NCBI RefSeq assembly: GCF_015207525.1
Contig: NZ_JADEWR010000022.1
Coordinates: 74,263 to 138,262, forward strand
Source of the DNA: Nodosilinea sp. LEGE 06152
GTDB lineage: Bacteria > Cyanobacteriota > Cyanobacteriia > Phormidesmidales > Phormidesmidaceae
DNA length: 64,000 nt
Direction of reading: 5' to 3'
Numbering within the stretch: position 1 is the stretch's first letter; each line of letters begins with the position of its first letter. Positions 16,468 to 24,483 of this stretch are shown here, in pieces. Position numbers and translations under genes: made by a program. Under the pieces are notes generated by a model. That model ran no database searches. It had not been told where the DNA came from and saw only the letters and a program-made list of their open reading frames with translations.

Positions 16468-18237
16468 CTACCTCTCCCTAGGGCCGCTAATTGGCTCGTC
16501 CTCCTCAAGGCCCTGCTCTAGCTTGTACGCGGTAATCAGGCGGCTCATTTTGTGGCGCATTTTGAGGTGGGTTTCGACCCCTTCATAGGCGTAGCGGTTA
16601 AAGCCGCCCTGGTCGATCAGCTGCTTCAGGTAGCTGACGCGATCGCCCGGATTAGGGTGCGACGCAAACCAGCTAATCCCCCGGTTGCCGTACTCTTGTT
16701 CGAGGGTAATCATCAGGTTGTGCAGACCGTCGGCGGCGTAGCGGTTGTTGGCCAGCAGCTTGGTGCCCAAAATGTCGGACTGGCGCTCCATATCGCGGGA
16801 GTAGCTCGACACAATTAGGCCCGCGGCAATATTGGCCACCTCAGGAATGGGGATAAACGAGGCCAGGCTGGAGGTGAGGTTACCCCGCGTCACCATCTGA
16901 AAGCCGTGGGAGAGCACCGCGTGGGAGATTTCGTGGGCCAGCAGCCCGGCCAGCTCGGCTTCGGAATGGCTCTTGGTAATCGCTCCGGCGTTGATAAAGA
17001 TCTTGCCACCGGGCAGGGCAAAGGCGTTGAGGCTGTCATCCATAATCACCTCAAAGCTGTAGTCAAACTCGTCGCGCCCCGCCAGCTCCGCCAGCTGCTG
17101 GCCCATGTCGTTGACGTAGGCCCGAATCTCAGGATCTTCCACGATCGGCAGCTGGCGCTTCACCTGCTCAGCCACCTGATGGCCCAGGCCGCTTTCGCCC
17201 TGCATCATCAAAATGCCAGAGTTGATTGCGCTAAACGGCCCTAGCAGCCCGCCGGTCAGAATGTACCCCGCCGCCCCAGTGATGATGTTTGACACCAGGT
17301 TGCGGGTCAGAGTTTGGTTCATCTCGCCGCGAAAGCGATCGAGGTTTTGCCGCGCCAGGGTGCTCATCGCCTCGGCTTCGGGGTGCTCGGGGTTGAGAAT
17401 GGCAAACTGGTTGGCGGAAATGGCGGCCTCGATCCACTGCTGGCGGGCCATTTGCACTTCGGCCTGGGCCTTGAGCAGGTCGGGGTTGAAGGGATAGCGG
17501 GCGATCGCCGCCTCCAGTACCCCCAGCGCCTCGTCGGCCCGGTCGTTTTGCACCAGGTAGCGGGCGTAGAGGGCCTGCCCCGGCAAAAACTCGGGGTAAT
17601 TTTCGACCAGCAGCTCCAGCGGCACCAGCACCCGGTTGGGGAACTCCGACTCAGCCCCGGCCTGGGCCTCGCGCCAGTAGACCTGCCCGGCAGGTGGCAA
17701 ATCGGCGGGGTCAGTGAGGGGAGCGATCGCCGCCTCTGTCCCCGCCTCGGCCAGCCACTCAGGATCTTTGGCGACCCGGTAAAGCAGCTCAGCATCGGCG
17801 CGATCGCCCTCTAGGTACAGGCGATCGGCCTCCATCAGCACTTCGCTGCGCTTGGCCTGCTCGGGCGACAGCCCCGACAGCAGCAGGGCGCGGCCTACGG
17901 GCGAATCAAAATCGGGCTCGGCGATATCGGCCCCGTCCTCAGCCGCTGCCTCCGGCTCAATGGTCGGAATCTCAGGTTCCTTGGGCGGCAGCTTGAGGGT
18001 GCCGTCGGGCGGCTCCACGTCGCCTGTAGGCAGCGTGCTGTCCGGCAGCGAGGCTGGGTCAACCCGCAGCGTATCTTCGGCATTGGCCAACAGCCCTGGC
18101 GCTGATGTTGACGCTGAACGGTCTGCCAGCACCCCAGGCTCGGCGGCAAATCCTGGATTGCCCAGCCCCTGACTCAGCAGCACCGCCCCCAAAAAGCTGG
18201 CCAGTAGCGTTGTCATAAACCGCTGCGTTCGCCCCAT
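16468..18237 (-). CDS. M48-family metalloprotease with N-terminal TPR-like region (BepA-like)
   Basis: The 589-residue exported protein has a signal peptide (about 1-31, ending GFAAEP), a low-complexity acidic/proline segment (about 50-110), a helical TPR-like region (about 125-300) and an M48 peptidase domain (about 330-545). The zinc site HEISH is at H435-H439 with a probable third ligand E484 in RDMERQSD. Relatives such as BepA/YfgC work in the periplasm on outer-membrane protein quality control. The domain order differs from E. coli BepA, where the TPR follows the protease. It is a single gene, convergent with the TVP38-like gene. Confidence 0.88.
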   Translation of the reverse strand: MGRTQRFMTTLLASFLGAVLLSQGLGNPGFAAEPGVLADRSASTSAPGLLANAEDTLRVDPASLPDSTLPTGDVEPPDGTLKLPPKEPEIPTIEPEAAAEDGADIAEPDFDSPVGRALLLSGLSPEQAKRSEVLMEADRLYLEGDRADAELLYRVAKDPEWLAEAGTEAAIAPLTDPADLPPAGQVYWREAQAGAESEFPNRVLVPLELLVENYPEFLPGQALYARYLVQNDRADEALGVLEAAIARYPFNPDLLKAQAEVQMARQQWIEAAISANQFAILNPEHPEAEAMSTLARQNLDRFRGEMNQTLTRNLVSNIITGAAGYILTGGLLGPFSAINSGILMMQGESGLGHQVAEQVKRQLPIVEDPEIRAYVNDMGQQLAELAGRDEFDYSFEVIMDDSLNAFALPGGKIFINAGAITKSHSEAELAGLLAHEISHAVLSHGFQMVTRGNLTSSLASFIPIPEVANIAAGLIVSSYSRDMERQSDILGTKLLANNRYAADGLHNLMITLEQEYGNRGISWFASHPNPGDRVSYLKQLIDQGGFNRYAYEGVETHLKMRHKMSRLITAYKLEQGLEEDEPISGPRER

Positions 18238-18488
18238 GGTGTCTCCCTAAGTTTTTTCTCTAGTAGCGCCAATTACCTAACTAATGTGGGCCGTACATCC
18301 TGAGTATGAGGGCCTGTGTGTTGATGAGTTGGGGCTGTGCACAGGTTTATCCCTGCACGACGCTGTTTCCGCAACCAGGTTCCTGCCTCGCCCCTTCCAT
18401 TTTGACCAAAGCTTTGCCAAGCCAGAATCCGTGCTCCTATAATTTTGTTAAATAAATGTAACGCCGGAACCTGTCACAACGGAGCCCC

Positions 18489-18968
18489 ATGACTTTAGAC
18501 ACAATTCAACCCTGGCTCAACTTTGTTCACCCCATCACCATGTGGCTGCTGCTGGCCGCTACCCTCTACGCTCTGTATTTGGGCATCCAGTCTCGCCGCA
18601 CGCGTCTGGCCGACGCCGAAACCCGCAAGGAATTGATTAAAGGCAAGTTTGCCCTCAAGCACCACAAGGTGGGCTCTGCCCTGCTGGCGTTTATGGTGAT
18701 TGGTACCGTGGGTGGCATGGGGGCCACCTATCTGGAGGCGGGCAAGCTGTTCGTGGGGCCTCACCTGCTGGTGGGTCTGGGTATGGCCACCCTAATTGCG
18801 GTCTCCGCCGCTCTGGTACCCTTTATGCAGAAGGGCAACGAAACGGCTCGGCTCACTCACATCAGCCTCAACATGGTGCTGGTGGGGTTGTTTAGCTGGC
18901 AGGCCTTTACCGGCATGAAAATTGTGCAGCGGCTGCTGTCTGACCTTCAAGCCTCAGCCGGATCTTAA
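18489..18968 (+). CDS. DUF4079-family membrane protein
   Basis: The 159-residue protein has four hydrophobic helices (WLLLAATLYALYLGI, ALLAFMVIGTVGGMG, LVGLGMATLIAVSAALV, LNMVLVGLFSWQAFTG) and conserved charged loops (RRTRLADAETRKELIKGKFA, LKHHKVGS). DUF4079 occurs in cyanobacteria and plastids and resembles small cytochrome b561-like four-helix proteins. The function is unknown. The ATG follows AACGGAGCCCC, giving a GGAG Shine-Dalgarno. A HIP1-built terminator follows. Confidence 0.85.
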   Translation: MTLDTIQPWLNFVHPITMWLLLAATLYALYLGIQSRRTRLADAETRKELIKGKFALKHHKVGSALLAFMVIGTVGGMGATYLEAGKLFVGPHLLVGLGMATLIAVSAALVPFMQKGNETARLTHISLNMVLVGLFSWQAFTGMKIVQRLLSDLQASAGS

Positions 18969-19014
18969 TCTGTAGAATCAAGGTTTGGGTCAGCCCTAAG
19001 TCATCTCAATCTTC

Positions 19015-19060
19015 AGCGATCGCGGCCTAGGGCTTTCCCTTGGGCCGCGATCGCTTTATT
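19015..19060 (+). terminator. Terminator whose stem is made of HIP1 sites
   Basis: AGCGATCGCGGCC pairs with GGCCGCGATCGCT and is followed by TTATTAT, about 50 bp past the DUF4079 stop. Each arm contains the HIP1 octamer GCGATCGC. Confidence 0.75.
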
Positions 19061-19198
19061 ATCTACCCCTCGTTCCCATGCAGAGCCTGGAAACGCTCGT
19101 CGGAGGCTCTGCCTCTTAAGTGAGCAGCAAAACCAAGGTGCCCAGGCGGAGCGACGGCACCAAGCCGAGGGCTGTCCTACAGCTCAAGTATCAGTACT

Positions 19199-19969
19199 CT
19201 AGGCCTGGCTATCGTTAGCACCACCGCCCGATCGCCGTCCCCAGCTCGACCAGAAGTGATGGCCTCGGTAGCTCTCGGGCAGCGGCAGGTTGTGGCTGTG
19301 GTGAAAGTCTTCTTGCACCTTGCGGGTCAGCCGCTTGGAGACCTGGCGCACCACCTGATTGAGCAGGCGATCGCCCGAGGACTTGAGCAGCGATCGCGGC
19401 ACCGAGTTGAGCAGGCGCGGCATGTGAATTTTGACCGCCAGGCTCAAATCCCAGTCTACCTGGGTTAGCGCTGTCGCTGGCGGCACGGCCTCAGGAGACT
19501 CCTGCAGCCGCATCACGGCATGGAAATCGACATCGTAGCCCGGCGGTACGTAGCCAGGTACCGGCATAGTGTCAATTCGGTAGACCTGGTGGTCGAGGGG
19601 AGACAAATACAGGCCGACCTTGGGCTCTACTTCATAGCCCAGCACCGAAAAACGGCCCACTACCAGCGCATAGCCGTGGTCAGAGATGGGCTCCACCTGC
19701 ATGGGTTGAGCGCAGCGGGTAAACCAGCCCCGGTGGCTATTCAGGTAGCGCCCTACCGTATCGATGTCGGCGGCCATATCCATTTTGCCGGCAAAGTACC
19801 CCTCTAAAACCAGCGCTCCACCGGCAGCGGGGTGGATTACTGGCTGACTGGCGATCGCCTCTAGCGGCAAGTTTTTACCCGTCTCATGCCCTACCACAAT
19901 ATCCTCGGTCGCTGTAATCAGCGGCAGAGCGGGGGTATTTTGAGCAGACGGTGTGGATTCCAGAGTCAC
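19199..19969 (-). CDS. DUF1997-family protein
   Basis: This 256-residue soluble protein has a polar N-terminus and then the DUF1997 body (about 45-230): VGRYLNSHRGWFTRCAQPMQ, YALVVGRFSVLGYEVEPKVG, VDWDLSLAVKIHMPRLLNSV. The family is confined mainly to cyanobacteria and plastids, resembles SRPBCC lipid-binding folds and has no firm function. The start is a GTG. A second DUF1997 gene lies at 45484-46077. No co-transcribed neighbour is seen. Confidence 0.85.
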   Translation of the reverse strand: MTLESTPSAQNTPALPLITATEDIVVGHETGKNLPLEAIASQPVIHPAAGGALVLEGYFAGKMDMAADIDTVGRYLNSHRGWFTRCAQPMQVEPISDHGYALVVGRFSVLGYEVEPKVGLYLSPLDHQVYRIDTMPVPGYVPPGYDVDFHAVMRLQESPEAVPPATALTQVDWDLSLAVKIHMPRLLNSVPRSLLKSSGDRLLNQVVRQVSKRLTRKVQEDFHHSHNLPLPESYRGHHFWSSWGRRSGGGANDSQA

Positions 19970-20191
19970 TGTGCAACCACTTGCTTAAACAACATCAGAT
20001 AGTTTGATTGCGCCAAAGCTTTCACCTATCGTAAGGCTTTGTATCTCAAGTGTGCCCCCTAGAACTGTTATACCCATCACGATTTCATCTAAGGAATCCT
20101 AGAACTGGCCCTAGGGCTGGTTCCTTTTTCAACGGTCATTCCGTAGAATCAGGCCAGTTGTCAACCCAGTTATCAACAGGGAGAGGGCGCA

Positions 20192-20881
20192 GTGAAAGCA
20201 TTTGTAGCAGGGGCGACCGGGGCAACCGGCTCTAGAATTGTGAAGCAGCTTGTCAGTCGCGGCGTGCCGGTGGTTGCTTTCGTCCGCGACGCCGCTGCGG
20301 CCCGCTCTCAGCTACCGATCGAAGTCACGCTGGCCGAGGGCGATGTCACCGACAAAGACAGCATTCGCAGAGCGATCACCCTAGAGGGGCGATCGTCCAC
20401 CAGCGGCGGCTGCACTGTTTTGATCTCCGCTACCGGTGCCCGCCCCGGCTTCGACCCCACCGCCCCCTACCAGGTCGATTTTGAGGGCAACAAAAACCTG
20501 GTGGATGTGGCCAAAGAAACCGGCATCGAGCACTTCGTCATGGTGTCGTCGCTGTGCGTTTCCCGCTTTTTCCACCCCCTCAATCTATTCTTCTTAATTC
20601 TTTACTGGAAGCAGCAGGCCGAGGCCTACCTGCAGGCCAGCGGCCTCACCTACACCATCGTTCGCCCCGGCGGCCTCAAAGACGATGACACCGACAGCCG
20701 AGCGCTGATCATGGCCCCAGCCGATACACTATTTGAGGGCAGTGTGTCGCGTGAGAAGGTCGCTCAAACCTGCGTTGAGGCGCTGTACCTGCCCCAGTCG
20801 CGCAACAAAATTGTCGAAATTGTGGCCCAGGAGAATGCCAACCCCCAACCCTACGAGGCGCTGTTTGCCGGAGTAGCGTAG
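20192..20881 (+). CDS. Atypical SDR / NAD(P)H-binding protein
   Basis: The 229-residue protein starts with the Rossmann glycine motif in AGATGATGSRIVKQLVSRG, continues with a strand-end acidic block (LAEGDVTDKDSI) and has the central IEHFVMVSSLCVSR of NmrA/ycf39-like atypical short-chain dehydrogenases. The canonical YxxxK pair is not obvious (YWKQQAEAYLQASGLTYTIV carries the region), which is common in this subgroup. The start is a GTG preceded by GGGAGAGG. The substrate is unknown. The mazEF pair follows 80 bp downstream on the same strand. Confidence 0.85.
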   Translation: MKAFVAGATGATGSRIVKQLVSRGVPVVAFVRDAAAARSQLPIEVTLAEGDVTDKDSIRRAITLEGRSSTSGGCTVLISATGARPGFDPTAPYQVDFEGNKNLVDVAKETGIEHFVMVSSLCVSRFFHPLNLFFLILYWKQQAEAYLQASGLTYTIVRPGGLKDDDTDSRALIMAPADTLFEGSVSREKVAQTCVEALYLPQSRNKIVEIVAQENANPQPYEALFAGVA

Positions 20882-20960
20882 CGGCACCAGGCAACAGGTC
20901 GTTGACGCTGCTCGCTCTCAGTATCTACAATGTAATTACTTAGCACTGAGCCAACACGCT

Positions 20961-21221
20961 ATGGGCACGGCCATCCGAACGCGCATTGTCAAAATCGGCA
21001 ATTCCCAGGGCATTCGCATTCCCAAGCTGTTGCTGGAGCAGAGCGGTCTAACTACCGATGTAGAAGTAGAAGTTGAGGGCGACCACCTGGTCATTCGTAC
21101 CGCACCCCGGCAGCGAATTGGGTGGGATGCAGCCTTTGCCGCTATGGCCGAGAACCATGACGATGGTTTGCTAGACGACACCAACACCACCGACTGGGAC
21201 AATGCTGAATGGGAGTGGTAG
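20961..21221 (+). CDS. mazE: AbrB/MazE-type antitoxin
   Basis: The 86-residue protein begins with a swapped-hairpin AbrB/MazE DNA-binding domain (IRTRIVKIGNSQGIRIPKLL), then a beta strand EVEVEGDHLVIR and an acidic C-terminus (NTTDWDNAEWEW) that should bind and block the toxin. The reading frame overlaps the following mazF by 13 nt, which couples translation. MazE-type antitoxins usually repress their own promoter. Confidence 0.88.
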   Translation: MGTAIRTRIVKIGNSQGIRIPKLLLEQSGLTTDVEVEVEGDHLVIRTAPRQRIGWDAAFAAMAENHDDGLLDDTNTTDWDNAEWEW

Positions 21222-21538
21222 CCGAACGCTTCAATGTCTTTCTAGTTAACCTCGACCCTACTGTGGGCAGCGAAATTAAGAAGAGTCGCCCCTGCGTCAT
21301 TATTTCTCCCGACGAGATGAATCGCCACATTGCAACAGTAATCGTTGCACCCATGACGACTAAAGTAAAGTCATACCCCACTCGTGTAGCCTGCCAGTTT
21401 GAGGGCAAGCATGGACAAGTTGTGCTTGACCAAATTCGCACCGTTGATAAAACCCGGCTAGTCAAGCATTTAGGGCAGATTGCCCCAGAAGAGCAGCGGC
21501 TAGTGCTGGCAACGCTGGCAGAAATGTTTGCAGAGTGA
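21209..21538 (+). CDS. mazF: MazF/PemK-family endoribonuclease toxin
   Basis: This 109-residue protein has the family pattern FNVFLVNLDPTVGSEIKKSR PCVIISP (RxG-type active-site loop here as TVGSEIKKSRP), then TVIVAPMTTK and GQVVLDQIRTVDKTRL near the C-terminus. MazF toxins cleave mRNA at short motifs. The frame is intact, so the pair with mazE appears functional. It lies 700 bp from the distal end of the integron, but is not flanked by attC sites and is on the opposite strand from the cassettes. Confidence 0.88.
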   Translation: MGVVAERFNVFLVNLDPTVGSEIKKSRPCVIISPDEMNRHIATVIVAPMTTKVKSYPTRVACQFEGKHGQVVLDQIRTVDKTRLVKHLGQIAPEEQRLVLATLAEMFAE

Positions 21539-21838
21539 AGGGGGCGATCGCTTAACAGCCGTAAATTCATCGGCGCATTGGGACACTGCGGAAAAATCAG
21601 CGAATCTAACCCTGCATCCGATGCTGTGAGTAGTTAGGCCCAAGCGTACTAACAGTAGCGAAACTTAACTCTTAAACGCCGACTACGCGATGTGCTGACT
21701 ATACCAACTCAACAAAGATTTCTGTAGTTGGGAGTTCCACTCATTGCCTGTACCTTAAAAGAACAGTAGAATCTAATTGAAAATGCAATAGTTTTCTTTG
21801 ATTAATATAAGCAGCTAACAAGAATAGGAATTTCAAAT

Positions 21839-22054
21839 ATGCCTTTAGATCAACTCGAAGCGTTTTTAAAGAAAATGCAGTCTGAACCTGCACTTAAGAA
21901 CGAGGTGCTCCAAGCATCAACTGCTGATGATGTTGCGCGAATAGCACTAAAACTCGGTTTTGAATTTTCAGGTGATGAATTACTGAGAATGTCAGGAAAG
22001 AAATTTGGCGGAGTTACCGTTATAAAAACCGATCTTCCTGGAGAGTATAATTAA
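21839..22054 (+). CDS. Nif11-like leader peptide (orphan RiPP precursor candidate)
   Basis: The 71-residue protein has the Nif11 leader pattern: MPLDQLEAFLKKMQSEPALK, then ADDVARIALKLGFEFSGDEL. In Nif11-class precursors this leader ends in a GG-type site followed by a modified core. Here FGG at 56-58 could be that site, leaving a 13-residue core (VTVIKTDLPGEYN) with two Thr and no Cys. AGGAA lies 9 nt upstream of the ATG. No modifying enzyme, C39 peptidase or transporter is adjacent, so it may be an orphan or a non-RiPP Nif11 protein. Confidence 0.75.
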   Translation: MPLDQLEAFLKKMQSEPALKNEVLQASTADDVARIALKLGFEFSGDELLRMSGKKFGGVTVIKTDLPGEYN

Positions 22055-22198
22055 GTACTTTTTGAATACCTAGTTGTACAAGCATAGGAAGAATTAACAT
22101 CATACTTTCTTCGAATAAGGAGTGTCTTTCCCCGAATTAAACGCCCTCTCGAGCAGCTTTCATACGGAATCTGCCTTGGCTACCCCTGATTGGACTGA

Positions 22199-22219
22199 GC
22201 AAACGCCGTTTGCCCCTAC
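22199..22219. repeat. Right half of GCCCCTAC-ended palindrome
   Basis: GCAAACGCCGTTTGC followed by CCCTAC matches the arms of the element at 46729-46754 and 53931-53957. The outer left arm is lost. Confidence 0.55.
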
Positions 22220-22278
22220 GCAAGTCTCTTTGGAATCGGGGTTACACGATCCGGATTGGGTACCATAACTCTTCATAG

Positions 22279-22366
22279 GCCTAACGGTCGCGTTCACCGG
22301 ACGCAGATATCCTTAGCAACTCAACCAGCCATTTTGGTATGTTCCGGTGCAGCGCGGTTGTTAGGC
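22279..22366 (-). repeat. attC site of cassette 8 (distal end)
   Basis: GCCTAAC and GTTAGGC bound an 88-bp imperfect inverted repeat with inner arms CACCGGA and TCCGGTG. It starts 4 bp after the stop codon of the oxidoreductase gene. This is the cleanest attC of the array. Confidence 0.88.
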
Positions 22367-22370
22367 ATTT

Positions 22371-23039
22371 TTAGTATGTACCTTTACGGCGCTCTCCAAA
22401 TCTTGGTTCAGCACGAGGAGCCTCAATAAAACCGGGTGTGACAAGAGCATTTCCAGTTGCAAACATATAAGTTCTGAGAATGTCTGCTTGCACTTCTAAT
22501 AACCACGCATTAGACAATAAGCCAAAATCGACAGCCTTAAGTCCAATATCGTTCAGTAGTTCGATAACAATTTGTTTGGCACTATCATCATCTCCAGCAA
22601 TAAAAGCTTGTATGCCTGCATTTCTGAGAGCTGCCGCATCGCAGTTGAAAACTTCCATTGCCTGGTTATTCAATGCTTTTACAACTTTGGCAGAGGGAAC
22701 GTCTTTTTGAGTTGCTTCTGCTAGAGAGTTGAGAAATTCTTCAGGCTTGTACTCACGAGGAAAATCTCGATTATTTAAATCTATGATGACTTTGCCTGCC
22801 AACACGGAGGTTGATGCTAGGAAACTTGAAGGCACAGCACGTACGGAGCTGATAATGACCTCACAAGATTCAGCAACTTCGTCATTCGTTCCACCAGTCG
22901 CACCTGTACCAATTCCCTCAGCTACGCCACGAGACTTTGCGGCATCGCGTGAACCGAAGGCTATTTGATGCCCTGCTACTGACCAAGCACCTCCGAGCAC
23001 TCGCGCCATGTTACCACTGCCCCAAAATCCTATCTTCAT
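22371..23039 (-). CDS. NADPH-dependent F420-reductase-like oxidoreductase (cassette 8)
   Basis: This 222-residue protein starts with a dinucleotide-binding Rossmann motif, MKIGFWGSGNMARVLGGAWS, then VAGHQIAFGSRDAAKSRG as in the F420_oxidored/NADP-binding family. VIISSVRAVPS, KVIIDLNNRDFP and AKVVKALNNQAMEVF complete the pattern. Cyanobacteria do make F420-type deazaflavins in some lineages, but the true cofactor partner is unknown. The start is the ATG at 23039; a TTG two codons earlier is in frame. It is the last cassette in the array, bounded by attC sites at 22279-22366 and 23089-23174. Confidence 0.85.
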   Translation of the reverse strand: MKIGFWGSGNMARVLGGAWSVAGHQIAFGSRDAAKSRGVAEGIGTGATGGTNDEVAESCEVIISSVRAVPSSFLASTSVLAGKVIIDLNNRDFPREYKPEEFLNSLAEATQKDVPSAKVVKALNNQAMEVFNCDAAALRNAGIQAFIAGDDDSAKQIVIELLNDIGLKAVDFGLLSNAWLLEVQADILRTYMFATGNALVTPGFIEAPRAEPRFGERRKGTY

Positions 23040-23088
23040 ACTCAAGTCCTAACTCATCTAGCTTTAGGTTAATCGATAACTACAGGAT

Positions 23089-23174
23089 GCCTAACGACTA
23101 AGATAAGCGGCGGCAGACAACTTTTGCAACCCTACCAAAACTTCTCAAGCGTTCGCTACATCGACTTGTTATGC
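23089..23174 (-). repeat. attC site of cassette 7
   Basis: GCCTAAC and GTTATGC bound an 86-bp element with inner GCGGCGGC and GCGTTCGC arms. The stop codon of the GNAT gene lies inside its GCATAAC end. Confidence 0.8.
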
Positions 23175-23672
23175 ATCTGCCCACGGAACCCATCTCAAAA
23201 AACATCGATTGCCATGCTGCTCCGTAATTTCTGCACCCAACCGCTCATAAAAGCGAAGTCCACGGGTATTTCGAGCATCAGCATTCCAAGCAAGATGGCT
23301 ACAGTCATTTTCCTTTGCAATTTGAGCTAATTGAGCCATTAATACTGCTCCTGCACCTTGACTTCTCATCTCGTCATCTACGTACAGATCATCAAGCCAA
23401 ATGCTTGGCTGACCTGCAAATGATGAGTACCTGAATCCATATAATGCAAAGCCGACCTCATGCGCTGAAAACTCTGCAAACAAAACATAAGAAAAGGGAA
23501 TTTTTCCGAAAAGTGTTTTGCGTATTTTGTCTTCGGATACTTGCAGCACACCAGAGAATGCACCAATGTTTCGGTCAAATTCTGATTTCTTCTGGATGAA
23601 TGAGAAAATCAGAGATACATCATCAGGAGTAGCAGATCGAATTTTCATTGATCGAGAAAGCGATCGCTTCAT
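23169..23672 (-). CDS. GNAT-family N-acetyltransferase (cassette 7, second gene)
   Basis: The 167-residue protein has a GNAT fold: MKIRSATPDDVSLIFSFIQK at the start of the domain, SIWLDDLYVDDEMRSQGAGA (the acetyl-CoA pyrophosphate-binding R/Q-xx-G-x-G/A loop) and AKENDCSHLAWNADARNTRG followed by LRFYERLGAE. It resembles diamine acetyltransferase-type GNATs. The ATG at 23672 is used; an ATG at 23648 (MKIRSAT) may be the real start. It begins 12 nt after the NTF2-like gene stops, with no attC between them, so both sit in one cassette. Confidence 0.85.
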   Translation of the reverse strand: MKRSLSRSMKIRSATPDDVSLIFSFIQKKSEFDRNIGAFSGVLQVSEDKIRKTLFGKIPFSYVLFAEFSAHEVGFALYGFRYSSFAGQPSIWLDDLYVDDEMRSQGAGAVLMAQLAQIAKENDCSHLAWNADARNTRGLRFYERLGAEITEQHGNRCFLRWVPWADA

Positions 23673-23684
23673 AATTTCCAATGT

Positions 23685-24062
23685 TTAAGCTACCATACCG
23701 ATATGGGCAGCGACGATTTGCCAAGTTCCGCTCGAAGAAACAGCCCAAACTCGCGTGAAACGAAAGTCACCATTCGCAGGGCTACCATTATAACTGCCAG
23801 ACAATTGCATTCGGACTGAAACGATTGCTACCTCTTTATGGATTTGAATATGCTGCTCAGAAGGTTGCAACTCATGTATCTTAATCAAACCAGATTCATG
23901 GGCGGCTAAGTCATCTTCTTTTCCTAATAATTCTCCAAGATGGCTGGTGATAATAATTGTGGGGGCTAGTAGTTCATTCAAAACGCCTACATCAGAAGCA
24001 AGCATTGCCTGCCTGAGCCGTTCTTCGGCGTTGATAATCTGAGTTTCAACTGTTTCAGTCAT
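23685..24062 (-). CDS. NTF2-like (DUF4440-type) protein (cassette 7, first gene)
   Basis: This 125-residue protein has the SnoaL/NTF2-like layout: an N-terminal helix (IINAEERLRQAMLASDVGVL), LNELLAPTIIITSHLGELLG, then a beta sheet (VAIVSVRMQLSGSYNGSP, FRFTRVWAVSSSGTWQIVAA). Such proteins are small ligand-binding or enzymatic cones and are frequent in cassettes. The ATG at 24062 is preferred over a TTG ten codons earlier. It is followed closely by the GNAT gene in the same cassette, suggesting a two-gene unit. Confidence 0.82.
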   Translation of the reverse strand: MTETVETQIINAEERLRQAMLASDVGVLNELLAPTIIITSHLGELLGKEDDLAAHESGLIKIHELQPSEQHIQIHKEVAIVSVRMQLSGSYNGSPANGDFRFTRVWAVSSSGTWQIVAAHIGMVA

Positions 24063-24123
24063 AGTGTTTCTCGTCTGAATATCAACAAACAAACTGCCCT
24101 CTCACTACCACCGATGACTTGCG

Positions 24124-24210
24124 GCATAACGACCAAGCTCACCGGACACAGATGACCCCTGCCACTCAACCGACCACCTTTCGCCGTTCCGGTGCAGCGA
24201 CTTGTTAGCC
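24124..24210 (-). repeat. attC site of cassette 6
   Basis: GCATAAC and GTTAGCC bound 87 bp with inner arms CACCGGA and TCCGGTG, the same inner arms as the attC sites at 22279 and 26618. Confidence 0.85.
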
Positions 24211-24223
24211 CTTGGCAGAAGCC

Positions 24224-24481
24224 TTATCTCTCAATACGTTTAAGCTCTTCACGAACTACCTTCCGCAATGTTTCCTCAAGTGGTTGGCGAATGGCTTGAA
24301 TATGTTGGTGCAAAGCTTCGTTGATCAAAGTTTGGTAGTTTCCTCCACCTGCACTATGCACTTGTTCACGAAACCACGCCAAAACCTCATCATCTAGCCG
24401 GATCGTGATGCGCGTTTTGCCGGATGTTGTCGGGTCGATCGCACCTCGTTTCCCTTTACTAAAATCATACTCGGCTTCCAT
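24224..24481 (-). CDS. brnA: BrnA-type antitoxin (cassette 6)
   Basis: The 85-residue protein has a basic N-terminal tail and a ribbon-helix-helix-like DNA-binding segment (KTRITIRLDDEVLAWFREQV, then NYQTLINEALHQHIQ) as in BrnA/CopG antitoxins. Its ATG lies 2 bp after the toxin frame ends, with GAGGAGGAA as Shine-Dalgarno inside the end of brnT. This is the classical brnTA order. It should bind the BrnT ribonuclease and repress the operon. The toxin partner here is frameshifted. Confidence 0.85.
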   Translation of the reverse strand: MEAEYDFSKGKRGAIDPTTSGKTRITIRLDDEVLAWFREQVHSAGGGNYQTLINEALHQHIQAIRQPLEETLRKVVREELKRIER

Positions 24482-24483
24482 GA

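Noticed and set aside
17314-17814. A 166-codon + frame within the M48 protease gene
   Set aside because: It is antisense to a well-supported protease. High GC makes long shadow frames common here.
20961-21538. mazEF as an integron cassette
   Set aside because: It is on the + strand, opposite to all cassettes, and no attC-like repeat flanks it.
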